A DNA stretch of 64,000 nucleotides from NCBI GenBank assembly GCA_903828535.1, contig CAIKMN010000027.1, positions 21,450-85,449 of the forward strand, in the 5' to 3' direction. The notes under the pieces are model-generated. The model had not been told where the DNA came from, did not search any database, and saw only the letters and a list, made by a program, of their open reading frames with translations. Positions 39,281 through 49,684 of this stretch are shown here, one piece after another. The stretch is from an uncultured Curvibacter sp. (GTDB lineage: Bacteria; Pseudomonadota; Gammaproteobacteria; Burkholderiales; Burkholderiaceae_C). Numbering within the stretch: the first letter of the stretch is position 1; every line of letters begins with the position of its first letter. A program made the position numbers and the translations under genes.

Positions 39281-42200
39281 ATTTCTCAGCGACTTTTATT
39301 CGGCGACCCATTGCCACCACCTTGTTGACGGTGGGCATTTTGTTGTCCGGCTTGATCGCTTACCGTTTGCTGCCGGTGGCGCCTTTGCCGCAGGTGGACT
39401 TTCCCACGATCAACGTATCGGCGAACTTGCCAGGTGCCAGCCCAGAGACCATGGCCACCACCGTGGCCACGCCGCTGGAACACGTTTTGGGCAGCATCGC
39501 CGGCGTGGCTGAAATCACCTCGTCGTCGTCTCTGGGCAAGACCTCGATCACGTTGCAGTTTGATTTGGACCGTGACATCAACGGCGCCGCCCGAGATGTG
39601 CAAGCGGCCATCAACGCGGCCCGCGCCTTGCTCCCCACCAGCTTGCCGAGCAACCCGACCTACCACAAGGTGAATCCGGCCGATGCGCCCATTTTGGTCT
39701 TGTCTTTGACCTCGGATGTGCTGAGTCGCGGTCAGATGTATGACGCGGCTTCCACGGTGTTGGCGCAGCGTTTGGCGCAAGTAGAAGGTGTGGGGCAAGT
39801 GGTGGTGGGCGGTGGCGCTTTGCCCGCCGTCCGGGTCGAGGTCGACCCCAACCGCTTGGCCGAAACGGGCACGGCCTTGGACACCGTGCGTTTGGCCTTG
39901 AGCGCCAACAACACCAACCGACCCAAGGGCGTGCTGGAAGATGGCCTGCACAGTTGGCAGGTGGGCGACAACGACCAAGCCCGTACCGCCGCTGAATATG
40001 CGCCTTTGATATTGCACATCGCCAACGGCAATGCCCTGCGTTTGCGCGATGTGGCCGACGTGACCGACTCCGTGCAAGACGTCTACAACTACGGCGCTGC
40101 CCAAGGCAAGCCCGCCATTTTGTTGGTGCTCTTCAAACAACCCGGGGCGAACATCATCAGCACCGTCGACAAGGTGCGCAACCTGTTGCCGCGCTTGAAA
40201 TCGGCCATTCCAGCCGCCATTGACCTGGACGTTTTGATCGACCGAACGCCCACCATCCGCGGCTCTTTGATCGAAGTCGAGCGCTCCCTGATGATCTCCA
40301 TTGGCCTGGTGATCATGGTGGTGTTTTTGTTTTTGCGCCACTTCCGCACGGCCTTGATTCCGAGTGTGGCGGTGCCGGCTTCTTTGGCCGGCACGTTTGC
40401 GGTGATGTACCTGTGTGGCTACAGCCTCGACAACCTCTCGCTGATGGCGCTGACCGTGGCCACTGGTTTTGTGGTGGACGATGCGATTGTGGTGCTCGAA
40501 AACATCTCGCGTCACATCGAACGCGGCATGACCCCGATGGCCGCTGCACTCAAAGGCAGTCGAGAAATTGGCTTTACGGTCATTTCCATCAGCCTGTCTT
40601 TGATCGCGGTTTTCATCCCCGTCTTGTTGATGGGCGGCGTGGTGGGGCGTTTGTTTCGTGAATTTGCCGTGGTGCTGACGGTGGCCATTTTGGTGTCCAT
40701 GGTGATCTCGCTCACCACCACGCCGATGATGTGCTCGGTTTTGCTGCGCCCAGAAAAAAGAGTCGCCAACCCCAGCCGATGGGCGCGTTTTGAAGCCCGC
40801 TTTCGCCGCGGCAGCGAGCGCCTTTATCGCCGCACTTTGGCCTTGGCTTTGCGCTGGCAACCGGCCACTTTGTTGGTGCTGTTTTTGGTGGTGGCCTTGA
40901 ATGTGTATTTGTACCGGATCATCCCGATGGGCTTTTTCCCGCAGCAAGACACCGGCCGCATCGTGGGCAACATTCAGGCCGATCAGGCCACTTCTTTTGC
41001 CGCCATGCAAAAACGCCTCGACACCTTCATGGCCATTGTGCGGACCGATCCGGCGGTCGACAAGGTGGGCGGTTTTACGGGCGGCAGCCAAAAGAACTCG
41101 GCCAATATGTTCATCTCGCTCAAGCCCTTGAGCGAGCGCAAAGTGAGTGCAGATCAAGTGGTGGCGCGTTTGCGGGGTAAATTAAGCAAAATTCCGGGCG
41201 CCAACTTGTACTTGGTGCCCGTCCAAGACATTCGCATTGGTGGTCGGCAGTCGAATGCGCAGTACCAGTTCACGCTGATGTCCGACAACCTGCAAGACCT
41301 GCGCACGTGGGAGCCCCGCATTCGACGGCAGTTGATGCAGTCGCCCCTGTTGACCGACGTCAGCAGCGACCAACAAGACAAAGGCCTTCAAAATTCTTTG
41401 GTGATTGACCGCGACACAGCCGCCCGACTGGGTCTGAACATGCGCACCATCGACACCATTTTGAACGACGCTTTTGGTCAAACCCAAGCCGCGGTGATTT
41501 ACAACCCGCTCAACCAATATTGGGTGGTCATGGAGCTGGCCCAGGAATACCAAAAATCGCCCGAGTCTTTGAAGCAATTGATGTTCACGCCGTCCACTTC
41601 CAACGTGGTGGCCGCCGGCGCCAAAGCCTCATTGGCCGCCTCAACCGCGCAGCCAACGTCCTCCACCAAGCAAATTCCCTTGGCCTCTTTTGCCAAGGTC
41701 GAACTCACCAACACCGCCTTGTCTGTGGCCCACCAAAGCGGGGCGCCTGCAGCGACCATCAGCTTCAACTTGCCCATGGGCATCTCGCTTTCACAAGCCT
41801 CTGAGGCCATCACCCAAGTGGTGGCCGACTTGGGCGTGCCAACGACGGTGCGGGGCAGCTTTCAAGGCACGGCGGCGGCCTTCCAAAAGTCTTTGGCCAG
41901 CCAACCCTTTTTGATTGTGATGGCCTTGCTGACCATTTACTTGGTGCTGGGCGTTTTGTATGAAAGCCTGATTCACCCCATCACCATTTTGTCGACGTTG
42001 CCCTCGGCGGGGGTGGGTGCCCTGCTCGCGCTGATGTTTACCAAAACGGAGTTCTCTTTGATCGCTTTGATTGGGGTCATTTTGCTGATTGGTATCGTCA
42101 AGAAGAACGCCATCATGATGATCGACTTCGCCATCGCCTACCGCCGTGAAGCCGCTGAGCGTGGGCATACCGTGACCGCAGCGCAAGCCATTTACCGCGC

Positions 42201-42441
42201 TTGCGAACTGCGCGTGCGTCCCATCGTGATGACCACGGTGGCGGCTATTTTTGGCGCGATTCCTTTGGCCGTCGGCACGGGCGATGGCTCGGAGCTGCGC
42301 CAGCCTTTGGGGATATCCATTGTGGGTGGCTTGATCTTCAGCCAGTTTTTGACTTTGTACACCACGCCGGTGGTTTACGTGTGCATGGACCGCCTCAGCA
42401 CCCGGTGGCGCACGTGGTTTCGGAAAGGGACTGCATCATGA
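39277..42441 (+). CDS. mdtC: RND efflux permease (MdtC-like); GTG start overlapping preceding stop
   Basis: [51 protein letters not shown]. Confidence 0.92.
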   Translation: MNFSATFIRRPIATTLLTVGILLSGLIAYRLLPVAPLPQVDFPTINVSANLPGASPETMATTVATPLEHVLGSIAGVAEITSSSSLGKTSITLQFDLDRDINGAARDVQAAINAARALLPTSLPSNPTYHKVNPADAPILVLSLTSDVLSRGQMYDAASTVLAQRLAQVEGVGQVVVGGGALPAVRVEVDPNRLAETGTALDTVRLALSANNTNRPKGVLEDGLHSWQVGDNDQARTAAEYAPLILHIANGNALRLRDVADVTDSVQDVYNYGAAQGKPAILLVLFKQPGANIISTVDKVRNLLPRLKSAIPAAIDLDVLIDRTPTIRGSLIEVERSLMISIGLVIMVVFLFLRHFRTALIPSVAVPASLAGTFAVMYLCGYSLDNLSLMALTVATGFVVDDAIVVLENISRHIERGMTPMAAALKGSREIGFTVISISLSLIAVFIPVLLMGGVVGRLFREFAVVLTVAILVSMVISLTTTPMMCSVLLRPEKRVANPSRWARFEARFRRGSERLYRRTLALALRWQPATLLVLFLVVALNVYLYRIIPMGFFPQQDTGRIVGNIQADQATSFAAMQKRLDTFMAIVRTDPAVDKVGGFTGGSQKNSANMFISLKPLSERKVSADQVVARLRGKLSKIPGANLYLVPVQDIRIGGRQSNAQYQFTLMSDNLQDLRTWEPRIRRQLMQSPLLTDVSSDQQDKGLQNSLVIDRDTAARLGLNMRTIDTILNDAFGQTQAAVIYNPLNQYWVVMELAQEYQKSPESLKQLMFTPSTSNVVAAGAKASLAASTAQPTSSTKQIPLASFAKVELTNTALSVAHQSGAPAATISFNLPMGISLSQASEAITQVVADLGVPTTVRGSFQGTAAAFQKSLASQPFLIVMALLTIYLVLGVLYESLIHPITILSTLPSAGVGALLALMFTKTEFSLIALIGVILLIGIVKKNAIMMIDFAIAYRREAAERGHTVTAAQAIYRACELRVRPIVMTTVAAIFGAIPLAVGTGDGSELRQPLGISIVGGLIFSQFLTLYTTPVVYVCMDRLSTRWRTWFRKGTAS

Positions 42442-43970
42442 AATTCCTGTCTAGTTTGAGTTTGCCTTCGACGTCATGGACCGCTCGTCATTCCTGGCCC
42501 TCCGGGTTCTCCGGGTTCTTTTTGGCCAGCCTGACCTGCATGACCAACTTGGTTTTGCAAGGCTGTTCGATGGAGCCCCCTTACCAAAGACCGCAGGTGA
42601 AAACCGAGGCCACTTTCAGTGAAAGCTTTTGGACGCCAGCCCATCCACAACTCGCCGAGGTGCCCGACACTTGGTGGGATGCTTTTCATGATCCCGTGTT
42701 GTCTTCGCTTGAAAAACAAGTCAGTGTCAGCAACGAATCCATTTTGAACAACCTGGCGCAACTGCGCATGGCCAAAGGGTCATTGGCGTCGAGCGTCGCA
42801 TCGCTTTACCCCACCTTCGGCGGCACCGCCAGCGACGTCAGGTCGCGCAACGCGCAGACCACCAACGCGAATGGCGTGAGTCAAGTCAACACGAACTTGG
42901 CCAACACCTTCACGCTCTCAGGCAGCTTCAGTTGGGACCTCGATTTGTGGGGCCGACTGGCCAGCACCGTGCATGAAAACGAGGCCTTCTTGCAAGCCTC
43001 GGCAGACACCTTGGCGGCGGTTCGCTTGGCCCAACAAATCAGTTTGGCGCAAACTTATTTTGCGATGCGCACCGCCGAAGCCACTGCCGCCACTTGGCGC
43101 AAAACCGTTGAATCGAACAAGGCTTTTTTGGCTTTGACGGAAAAGCGCCGTCAAAGCGGCGTGGCAGCGAGTTCCGATGTGGCCGCCGCTGAAGGCCAAC
43201 TGCAAAACAGCCAATCACAGTTGATAGAACAAGAATTGTTGCGGGCACAAGCGGCCCATGCTGTCGCGGTGTTGATGGGTAAGCAACCTGGCGAATTGCA
43301 CTTAGACGTCACCGGCGTTCTGCCTGAAGTGCCGCCATTACCGGCCTTGATTCCAAGCACCTTGCTGCAACGCCGGCCCGACATTGCGGCCGCTGAGCGC
43401 AATGTGGCTGCGGCCAACGCGGCCGTCGGCGTGGCCAAGGCGGCGCTGTTTCCGGACATCAGTTTGAATGGCTCTGGCGGCTTTCGAGCGGGCCTGTTGC
43501 CCAAGTTGCTGAAAACCTCCCAAGAGTTTTGGTCCATTGGGCCGGCGCTGAGCTTCAGCGGGTTCAACGCGCCCTTGTTGAACGCAGTCACTGAACAAAC
43601 CGCCGGCAATGTGGAAAAGGCCTTGAGTGCCTACCGACAAACCGTGTTGTCGGCCTTCCAAGAAGTGGAAGACAACTTGGCGGTCGCTCAACAGTTGCAA
43701 AAAGAACAGTCGGCGCAACGCTTGGCATTGAAGGCGGCTCAGACCGCTCAGCAAGTGGCTTTGGCGCAATACAACGCGGGCACAGTCAGTTATTTGAACG
43801 TCATCACCGCTCAAAACGCCGCCTTGCTGGCCGAAAACGCTTTGACCTCGGTGCACAACCGCCAACTGGTCGCCACGGGCATTCTGTTGAAAAACGCGGC
43901 GGGTCCTTGGGATAACAAAAATTTACCTGCCGTTAACGCAAGCACGCTGGTCGGCGCGGCCACAAAGTAG
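42438..43970 (+). CDS. NodT/OprM family efflux outer-membrane lipoprotein
   Basis: [15 protein letters not shown] lipoprotein signal; two OEP-like repeats; ATGA overlap with the permease. Confidence 0.92.
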   Translation: MKFLSSLSLPSTSWTARHSWPSGFSGFFLASLTCMTNLVLQGCSMEPPYQRPQVKTEATFSESFWTPAHPQLAEVPDTWWDAFHDPVLSSLEKQVSVSNESILNNLAQLRMAKGSLASSVASLYPTFGGTASDVRSRNAQTTNANGVSQVNTNLANTFTLSGSFSWDLDLWGRLASTVHENEAFLQASADTLAAVRLAQQISLAQTYFAMRTAEATAATWRKTVESNKAFLALTEKRRQSGVAASSDVAAAEGQLQNSQSQLIEQELLRAQAAHAVAVLMGKQPGELHLDVTGVLPEVPPLPALIPSTLLQRRPDIAAAERNVAAANAAVGVAKAALFPDISLNGSGGFRAGLLPKLLKTSQEFWSIGPALSFSGFNAPLLNAVTEQTAGNVEKALSAYRQTVLSAFQEVEDNLAVAQQLQKEQSAQRLALKAAQTAQQVALAQYNAGTVSYLNVITAQNAALLAENALTSVHNRQLVATGILLKNAAGPWDNKNLPAVNASTLVGAATK

Positions 43971-44030
43971 GAAAATAGAAAGCAAGCCAATCAAGTGCTG
44001 TTGTCGTTGTTGTTTTAGGAGATCGGTGTC

Positions 44031-44711
44031 ATGCAAAAACAAAGTTCATTTCATTTGAAGTCGGTGGTCGGTGTGGTTTCCTTTTCCTGTTTCGCAGGGG
44101 TGGCACTTTTAAGCGCTGCCAGCCCCGCGACTGCGCAAACGCAAGAGGTCACCGGGCGTGTCATTTCCAGCACACCGGTCTTGGTGCAAGTGCCGGTTCA
44201 AACCCAAGTTTGCGGCAATATGCCGGTGGCGATTCAACAACCCAATTCAGGTGGCGGTGCCTTGCTGGGCGCCAGTGCGGGTGGCGCCATTGGCAACGCT
44301 TTGGGCGGTGGCGCTGGCAAAGCCTTGGCCACTGCGGCTGGCGTGGTCGGCGGCGCCATGGTGGGCAACTCGATTGAGGCCAACGGCAATGCCCAAGTGG
44401 TGAATGCGCCGCAATGTGGGGTGCAAACGGCTTACCAAAACCGCACCCTGTTCAACGTTGTTTATGAATACGCCGACAAACAATATTCGGTGCAAATGCC
44501 GGTGGACCCCGGCCAGACCATTCAGCTCCAGTTGGGCCCTGTGCAAGCCCCTGCAACACCCCTTCCCTCCAATGTGACCGTGGTGACGCCCGCCTATTAC
44601 CCCTATCCAGGTTATTACCCCGGCTACTACCCCTATGCCCCGATTGGGGTTTCAGTGGGCGTGGGCTACTGGGGGGGGCGTTATTGGGGAGGCGGTCGCC
44701 GCTGGCATTAA
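44031..44711 (+). CDS. Glycine-zipper 2TM-type envelope protein with Tyr/Gly/Pro-rich C-terminus
   Basis: [42 protein letters not shown]; signal peptide; [16 protein letters not shown]...[15 protein letters not shown]. Confidence 0.8.
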   Translation: MQKQSSFHLKSVVGVVSFSCFAGVALLSAASPATAQTQEVTGRVISSTPVLVQVPVQTQVCGNMPVAIQQPNSGGGALLGASAGGAIGNALGGGAGKALATAAGVVGGAMVGNSIEANGNAQVVNAPQCGVQTAYQNRTLFNVVYEYADKQYSVQMPVDPGQTIQLQLGPVQAPATPLPSNVTVVTPAYYPYPGYYPGYYPYAPIGVSVGVGYWGGRYWGGGRRWH

Positions 44712-45940
44712 CGCAATTGATGGGCAAGGCGACCGACTCGGTGCTGCCGAATCAGTTGCCCCATCTCAGGGCCTTTGAGGCCCTGTTTTTTTGCCAGCGC
44801 CACCAGGGGTGCGGTTTCCAGCGACAGCACAGCCACCAAAGCATGCCGCCAACGGATTTGAGCGGCGTTCAACGCTGCGCAGGCGGCACCAGCATCACGG
44901 TGCAAGCACGCATGGGCTTCGAGCAATTTTTCAAAGCGTTGCGGTTTTCTCAGGGCATCACAACGCTCCAAGAGTGCCATCCAAGCCTCGGCGTCTGGCT
45001 GGCTTTGCGCGGCCAACTCCGCCAGGGCAGTCGATTCATCTTTGATGAGCTGCGCCAATTCCAAACAGGCTTTGGGCACGTGCCAAGCAGCGCTGTCGCC
45101 AAATTGAGCCGCCGCATAACGCACTTCCAAAGAGCGTACTTCCAAGGAGCGCACTTCTAAGGAGCGAACTTCTAAGGGTGACTGAGTATTCCCCTCAGAC
45201 GCCATGCGGTCCAGCCGTTGCGCCAGTTCGGGCGTGAATCTCGTCTGCGGCAAAAGGGGATGCAAGGCGCCCACGGCATTCAGCACTTCGAGCCAGCGAC
45301 TGGGTCGTTCGGCCATCAGGCCACGCGACATTTCTTGCCACACCCGCTCGGGCACCAAGTGGCTCAATTCATGGTCTGCGACCATCTCACGCATCAAGGC
45401 GAGGGTGGTATCCGCGACGTGAAAATCAGGAAAACGTGCTGCAAAGCGGGCCACTCGAAGGATCCGCAAAGGGTCCTCGCGAAAAGCGTCTGTGACATGT
45501 CGGAAGCAGCGGTTTTTTAAATCGGCTTGGCCGTTGAAGGGGTCGATGACTTCGCCCAACACCGCGCCGAATTCAGTCGCAGCCCCTTCGCTTAACAAGG
45601 GCCGCGCCATGGCGTTGAGGGTTAAATCTCGTCGCGCCAAGTCCTCTTCCAGTGTGACCTCCGGCGAGGTGTGGATGCTGAAGCCCTTGTAGCCCCGGCC
45701 GTTCTTGCGCTCGGTGCGGGCGAGGGCATATTCTTCGTGAGTTTTGGGGTGTAAAAAAACGGGAAAGTCTTTGCCCACCGGCGTGAAGCCTTGGGCCACC
45801 ATGGCCTCTGGGGTGCTGCCCACCACCACCCAGTCGCGGTCATGCGCTTCTTGAACGGGAAGGCCCATTTGTTTCATGAGCCCATCCCGGACCGCACCGC
45901 CGACGAGGTAAATTTGCATGGCTGGCTGCGGACGACTCAA
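44708..45940 (-). CDS. cca: CCA-adding enzyme (multifunctional type) with aberrant HD region
   Basis: [15 protein letters not shown]...[47 protein letters not shown]...[10 protein letters not shown]. Confidence 0.93.
   Translation of the reverse strand: MSRPQPAMQIYLVGGAVRDGLMKQMGLPVQEAHDRDWVVVGSTPEAMVAQGFTPVGKDFPVFLHPKTHEEYALARTERKNGRGYKGFSIHTSPEVTLEEDLARRDLTLNAMARPLLSEGAATEFGAVLGEVIDPFNGQADLKNRCFRHVTDAFREDPLRILRVARFAARFPDFHVADTTLALMREMVADHELSHLVPERVWQEMSRGLMAERPSRWLEVLNAVGALHPLLPQTRFTPELAQRLDRMASEGNTQSPLEVRSLEVRSLEVRSLEVRYAAAQFGDSAAWHVPKACLELAQLIKDESTALAELAAQSQPDAEAWMALLERCDALRKPQRFEKLLEAHACLHRDAGAACAALNAAQIRWRHALVAVLSLETAPLVALAKKQGLKGPEMGQLIRQHRVGRLAHQLR
45121..45178. repeat. 15-bp in-frame tandem repeat (about 4 units) within cca
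   Basis: gcacttccaaagagc gtacttccaaggagc gcacttctaaggagc gaacttctaaggg; encodes [19 protein letters not shown]. Confidence 0.93.
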
Positions 45941-45944
45941 AAAC

Positions 45945-46517
45945 TTAAAAAGGCCAAACCACGCCGTGGTCGTTCAAAATGGCGTCCAGCGGTTGGTCAT
46001 GGGGTTCGGGCTCAAAGTCGTCAATAAAGCCTTGGCCAAAACCCAAACCCACTGTCACGGGTTTGGGCGCTAAGGCCGACAAGGTGCGGTCGTAAAAACC
46101 GCCGCCATAGCCCAGCCGATAACCGCCAGGGCCATAGCCGACGCAAGGCACAAACAGCAAGGTCGGTATCACCACTTCGGTGTCCTTGGGTTTGGGAATG
46201 CCAAAGGCGTCTTCTTCCATCGGGCAACCGGGATACCAAACGTGGAAGGTCAGGGTTTTCTTTGCTTTGTCCATCACGGGCAGGCCAATGCGCCGGCGCA
46301 CAGATTCGTTTTGCAACTCGCCGTCTTCCTTCCAGCGGTGCAGGGCGGGCAGGGGGTCGAACTCGCCTTTGATGGGCCAATAGGCGCCAATGACAGCGTC
46401 GCTGCGGCCCACCAGCCAGATGCGCATCACACTTTGCAGGGCTTCGGCGCGTTGCAATCGATCGGGCAGGTTCAAGCGGGCCTCGATCAGCGATTTTCTC
46501 AGGGCTATTTTGTCCAT
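45945..46517 (-). CDS. 5-formyltetrahydrofolate cyclo-ligase
   Basis: [31 protein letters not shown]. Confidence 0.9.
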   Translation of the reverse strand: MDKIALRKSLIEARLNLPDRLQRAEALQSVMRIWLVGRSDAVIGAYWPIKGEFDPLPALHRWKEDGELQNESVRRRIGLPVMDKAKKTLTFHVWYPGCPMEEDAFGIPKPKDTEVVIPTLLFVPCVGYGPGGYRLGYGGGFYDRTLSALAPKPVTVGLGFGQGFIDDFEPEPHDQPLDAILNDHGVVWPF

Positions 46518-46526
46518 AATCCCATC

Positions 46527-48683
46527 ATGCTAAGTTTTCAAAAGATTGTGACATGGATGGCGCTCCCGCTGTCCTTGTCTTTCAGCCCCGTTTTTGTCAC
46601 AGCCCAAGTCAACAACGATCCCGCTCACAACGACGTTGTTTTGACCGACATGAGCCGCGCCTTTCAAAAGGGCGAACGCCGCCGATTGACCGAATTGTTG
46701 CCACAGGCGAGGGGTCATGTGCTGGAGCCTTGGGCCGCTTATTGGGAACTGCGCGCCCGCCTTGACGAAGCCAGCACGGTGGAAGTGGAGGCTTTTTTAG
46801 CGCGCTACGCCGGCAGCTATCAAGAGGACCGGTTGCGCAACGATTGGCTCTTGGTGCTGGGGCACCGTCGCGATTGGCAGGGTCTGGCCCAACACCTGCC
46901 CAAGTACCGCATGGGCGACGACAAAGAAGTTCGCTGTTACGACCGCTATGTGGGCTGGTTGAACCGACGCGGCACCAACGAGGCGGCGGCCGCCCTCAAC
47001 AAAGAAGCGGTGCAAGACGTCTTGAGAACTTGGTACAACTTCCGTGAAGCCGATGAAAGCTGTTCATTTGTGGTGCAAAGTTGGCTGGATGCCAAGCTGG
47101 TCAAGCCCGTCGACGTGTGGCGAAAAGCCCGTTTGGCGGCCGAGACGGGCAAAGTCAAAACCGCCAAATTGGCCTTGGACATGGTGGCCACAGCGTCTGA
47201 AATCAACGCGCTCAACGGGTTGTTTGAACAACCCGAGCGCTGGTTGAATGCGGCGACTACGGGCATGAAGGGCCCCTATAAAAGACCGCCTCAGGGCAAC
47301 GCTAAATTGGCTTCCAAACCGAGTTCGAATGGCAAAGGGAAATCGTTCGCACCGCCTCAAAGCATAAGCCCTGAGCTGGCGGTTTTGGCCTTGATTCGCT
47401 TGAGTCAAACCGATGTGGACGCCGCGGCCGATTGGTTGGAAAAGTCTTGGGCCCCCAAGTTGGACCAAGAGCAGTTGAATTGGCTGTGGGGCGAGTTTGG
47501 CAAAGTGGAAGCGCAGCGTCTGCACAGCGGCACCGCCTTGACTTATTACGGTCGGGCCACCCGGCTTGCTTTTTCAGACAAGGCCGAAAAAGACGCCGCC
47601 AGCAGCCCCTTCCCTGAAGACCTATTGGCGTGGCGCGTTCGCGCCGCCTTGCGCGCCGGCGACTGGCCCACTGTTTTGGAAGCCATCAACGCGCTCAGCC
47701 CCTTCGCTCAAAGTGAGCCGGCTTGGGTCTATTGGCGCGCACGCGCGCAATTGGCTTTGGCCAAAACCGAGCTGGAGCGTGAGGGCGCCCGCAGCGCTTT
47801 GCGCGGCTTGGCCAGCCCACGGGGTTTTTATGAGCAATTGGCCGCTGAAGAACTCGGCCAAAAGACAGCCGTGCCAGCCAAGCCGGAACCTTTGACGGCC
47901 GCAGAAAAAGAAGCCGCTCGAAATAACCCCGGCTTAATTCGGGCCTTGGCTGCCATCGACTTGGGTTTGCGCTCCGAAGGCGTGCGCGAGTGGAACTACG
48001 CCACCAACTTGCACAGCCCCGGCGGCATGAGCGACCGCGAGCTGTTGGCCGCCGCCGATTGGGCCTGTGCCAAACTGGTTTTAGACCGCTGCATCAACAC
48101 CAGCGAGCGCACCAAAACCAGCTTCGACTCAGAGCAACGCTACCCCCTACCGCTGCGCGAGGTGGTTTTGAAACGCGCCCAAGAAGTGGGCTTGGACCCC
48201 GCCTATGTGTATGGTTTGATTCGTCAAGAAAGCCGTTTCGTGTCCGACGCACGATCGACCGTCGGCGCCTCCGGTTGGATGCAGGTGATGCCCGCCACTG
48301 CCAAATGGACCGCCAAAAAAATGGGCTTGCAGAATTTCAACCCGACGCAATTGAGCGACCGCGAAACCAACATCGCCATTGGCACCGCTTACTTGAAATA
48401 CGCCTTAGACGACTTCCAAGGCCTCATGCCCTTGGCTGCAGCGGCCTACAACGCGGGCCCCAGCCGCGCCAAATCTTGGCGCCATGGTGCGACCTTGGAG
48501 GGCGCGATTTGGGCAGAAAATGTGCCCTTCAATGAGACCCGAGACTACGTCAAAAAAGTACTGGCCAACACCACCCTTTATGCGGCAATTCTGAGTGGCC
48601 AACCACAATCCTTGAAGGCCCGCCTGAGCACCATTGGCCCGCGCGATGAAAGCCTGCCCGATCCGGTCAAAGACTTGCCTTGA
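46527..48683 (+). CDS. slt: Soluble lytic murein transglycosylase
   Basis: YGLIRQESRFVSDARSTVGASGWMQVMPATAKW; AAAYNAGPSRAKSWR. Confidence 0.93.
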   Translation: MLSFQKIVTWMALPLSLSFSPVFVTAQVNNDPAHNDVVLTDMSRAFQKGERRRLTELLPQARGHVLEPWAAYWELRARLDEASTVEVEAFLARYAGSYQEDRLRNDWLLVLGHRRDWQGLAQHLPKYRMGDDKEVRCYDRYVGWLNRRGTNEAAAALNKEAVQDVLRTWYNFREADESCSFVVQSWLDAKLVKPVDVWRKARLAAETGKVKTAKLALDMVATASEINALNGLFEQPERWLNAATTGMKGPYKRPPQGNAKLASKPSSNGKGKSFAPPQSISPELAVLALIRLSQTDVDAAADWLEKSWAPKLDQEQLNWLWGEFGKVEAQRLHSGTALTYYGRATRLAFSDKAEKDAASSPFPEDLLAWRVRAALRAGDWPTVLEAINALSPFAQSEPAWVYWRARAQLALAKTELEREGARSALRGLASPRGFYEQLAAEELGQKTAVPAKPEPLTAAEKEAARNNPGLIRALAAIDLGLRSEGVREWNYATNLHSPGGMSDRELLAAADWACAKLVLDRCINTSERTKTSFDSEQRYPLPLREVVLKRAQEVGLDPAYVYGLIRQESRFVSDARSTVGASGWMQVMPATAKWTAKKMGLQNFNPTQLSDRETNIAIGTAYLKYALDDFQGLMPLAAAAYNAGPSRAKSWRHGATLEGAIWAENVPFNETRDYVKKVLANTTLYAAILSGQPQSLKARLSTIGPRDESLPDPVKDLP

Positions 48684-48739
48684 ACGGTGCGCTGATGCAA
48701 GCCCCAACAAACCAGCAAACAACCCCTAGCCTGCCTTCA

Positions 48740-49684
48740 CTAAGCGTCAATTAACCAAGGTTCAGCAGCCACGACTTCTCGCTTGGCCGCACCGCTGCGG
48801 ATCAAATCGTCGACCAAGCTCAAGAGCCAGTCTGTCTGGCTTTGTTCAGGCCTGAGGTGCTGGTGCAGGTTTTGGAAATAGGGCGTTTGAGCGGCCCACT
48901 GCAGCAGGGCCTGCTCTGAAATTTGCTGCCATTCGAGTAGTTTGAATTTGACCAAGACCTTGGCTGCATAGTGGCGGTGCTGGCTCGGGTTCTCCCAAAA
49001 CTTAGCCAAGCGTTGACGCGCACGTTTCAGGGCGGAAGGCAGGTTGTAGAACACGGCACCGTGGCCAGGAATCACGCTGTGGGGCGCCAATTGCTCGATT
49101 AAATTCAGGGTGCTTTCGACTTCGTCAAACGCGTTGTCGCCGTCTAATTCAGGGAAGACCACGCCAAAGCCGTTTTCCCACAAAGCGTCGCCCGCAATCA
49201 AGCAACCATGGTCGGGTTGAAACAACAGCACCGCGGCGTTGTCGTGGCCCGGCGCGGCATGGACTTCCCAGGGCAGACTGCCCAGCGTGACCGTGCTGTT
49301 CGCTTTGAGCAACGCTTGAAACGAAAAACGCGGGCACGCTTGGCCGGTGCGTTGGTAACTCAGTTGAGCCACGTCCCAGTTTTGAGCAGCCTCGGCTTCA
49401 CCCGGTGGAATGGCGGTGATGAGTTCTGGATAGCGCGCTTGCAAGGCCGCATTACCGCCGCAATGGTCGCTGTGCAAATGGGTGTTGAAGACGCGCTCAA
49501 GGGCCTTCCTGGGGCCCAGTGCCTGCTCTACCAGCGCCACAGTTTGTGCGCTGTGGCTGGCGTAACCTGTATCGACCAGCGCGGGGCCCGCGCCGCCTTG
49601 ACTGCGGGGGGCGTCGCTGAATAAAACCCCGTTGGCCGACAACCAACCCCGCTCGAACACCTGAAGATCAGGCGGCAGGCGCAT
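48740..49684 (-). CDS. MBL-fold metallo-hydrolase
   Basis: VFNTHLHSDHCGGNAAL; HAAPGHDNAAVLLF; VIPGHGAVF. Confidence 0.9.
   Translation of the reverse strand: MRLPPDLQVFERGWLSANGVLFSDAPRSQGGAGPALVDTGYASHSAQTVALVEQALGPRKALERVFNTHLHSDHCGGNAALQARYPELITAIPPGEAEAAQNWDVAQLSYQRTGQACPRFSFQALLKANSTVTLGSLPWEVHAAPGHDNAAVLLFQPDHGCLIAGDALWENGFGVVFPELDGDNAFDEVESTLNLIEQLAPHSVIPGHGAVFYNLPSALKRARQRLAKFWENPSQHRHYAAKVLVKFKLLEWQQISEQALLQWAAQTPYFQNLHQHLRPEQSQTDWLLSLVDDLIRSGAAKREVVAAEPWLIDA

Noticed and set aside
39286-41157. 623-aa minus-strand ORF opposite the second RND permease
   Set aside because: Composition ([15 protein letters not shown]...) is typical of reverse-strand shadows in codon-biased genes; it overlaps a certain coding region.
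46242-46526. N-terminal extension of the slt ORF
   Set aside because: Overlaps the divergent formyl-THF cyclo-ligase gene; a clear signal peptide starts at 46527.
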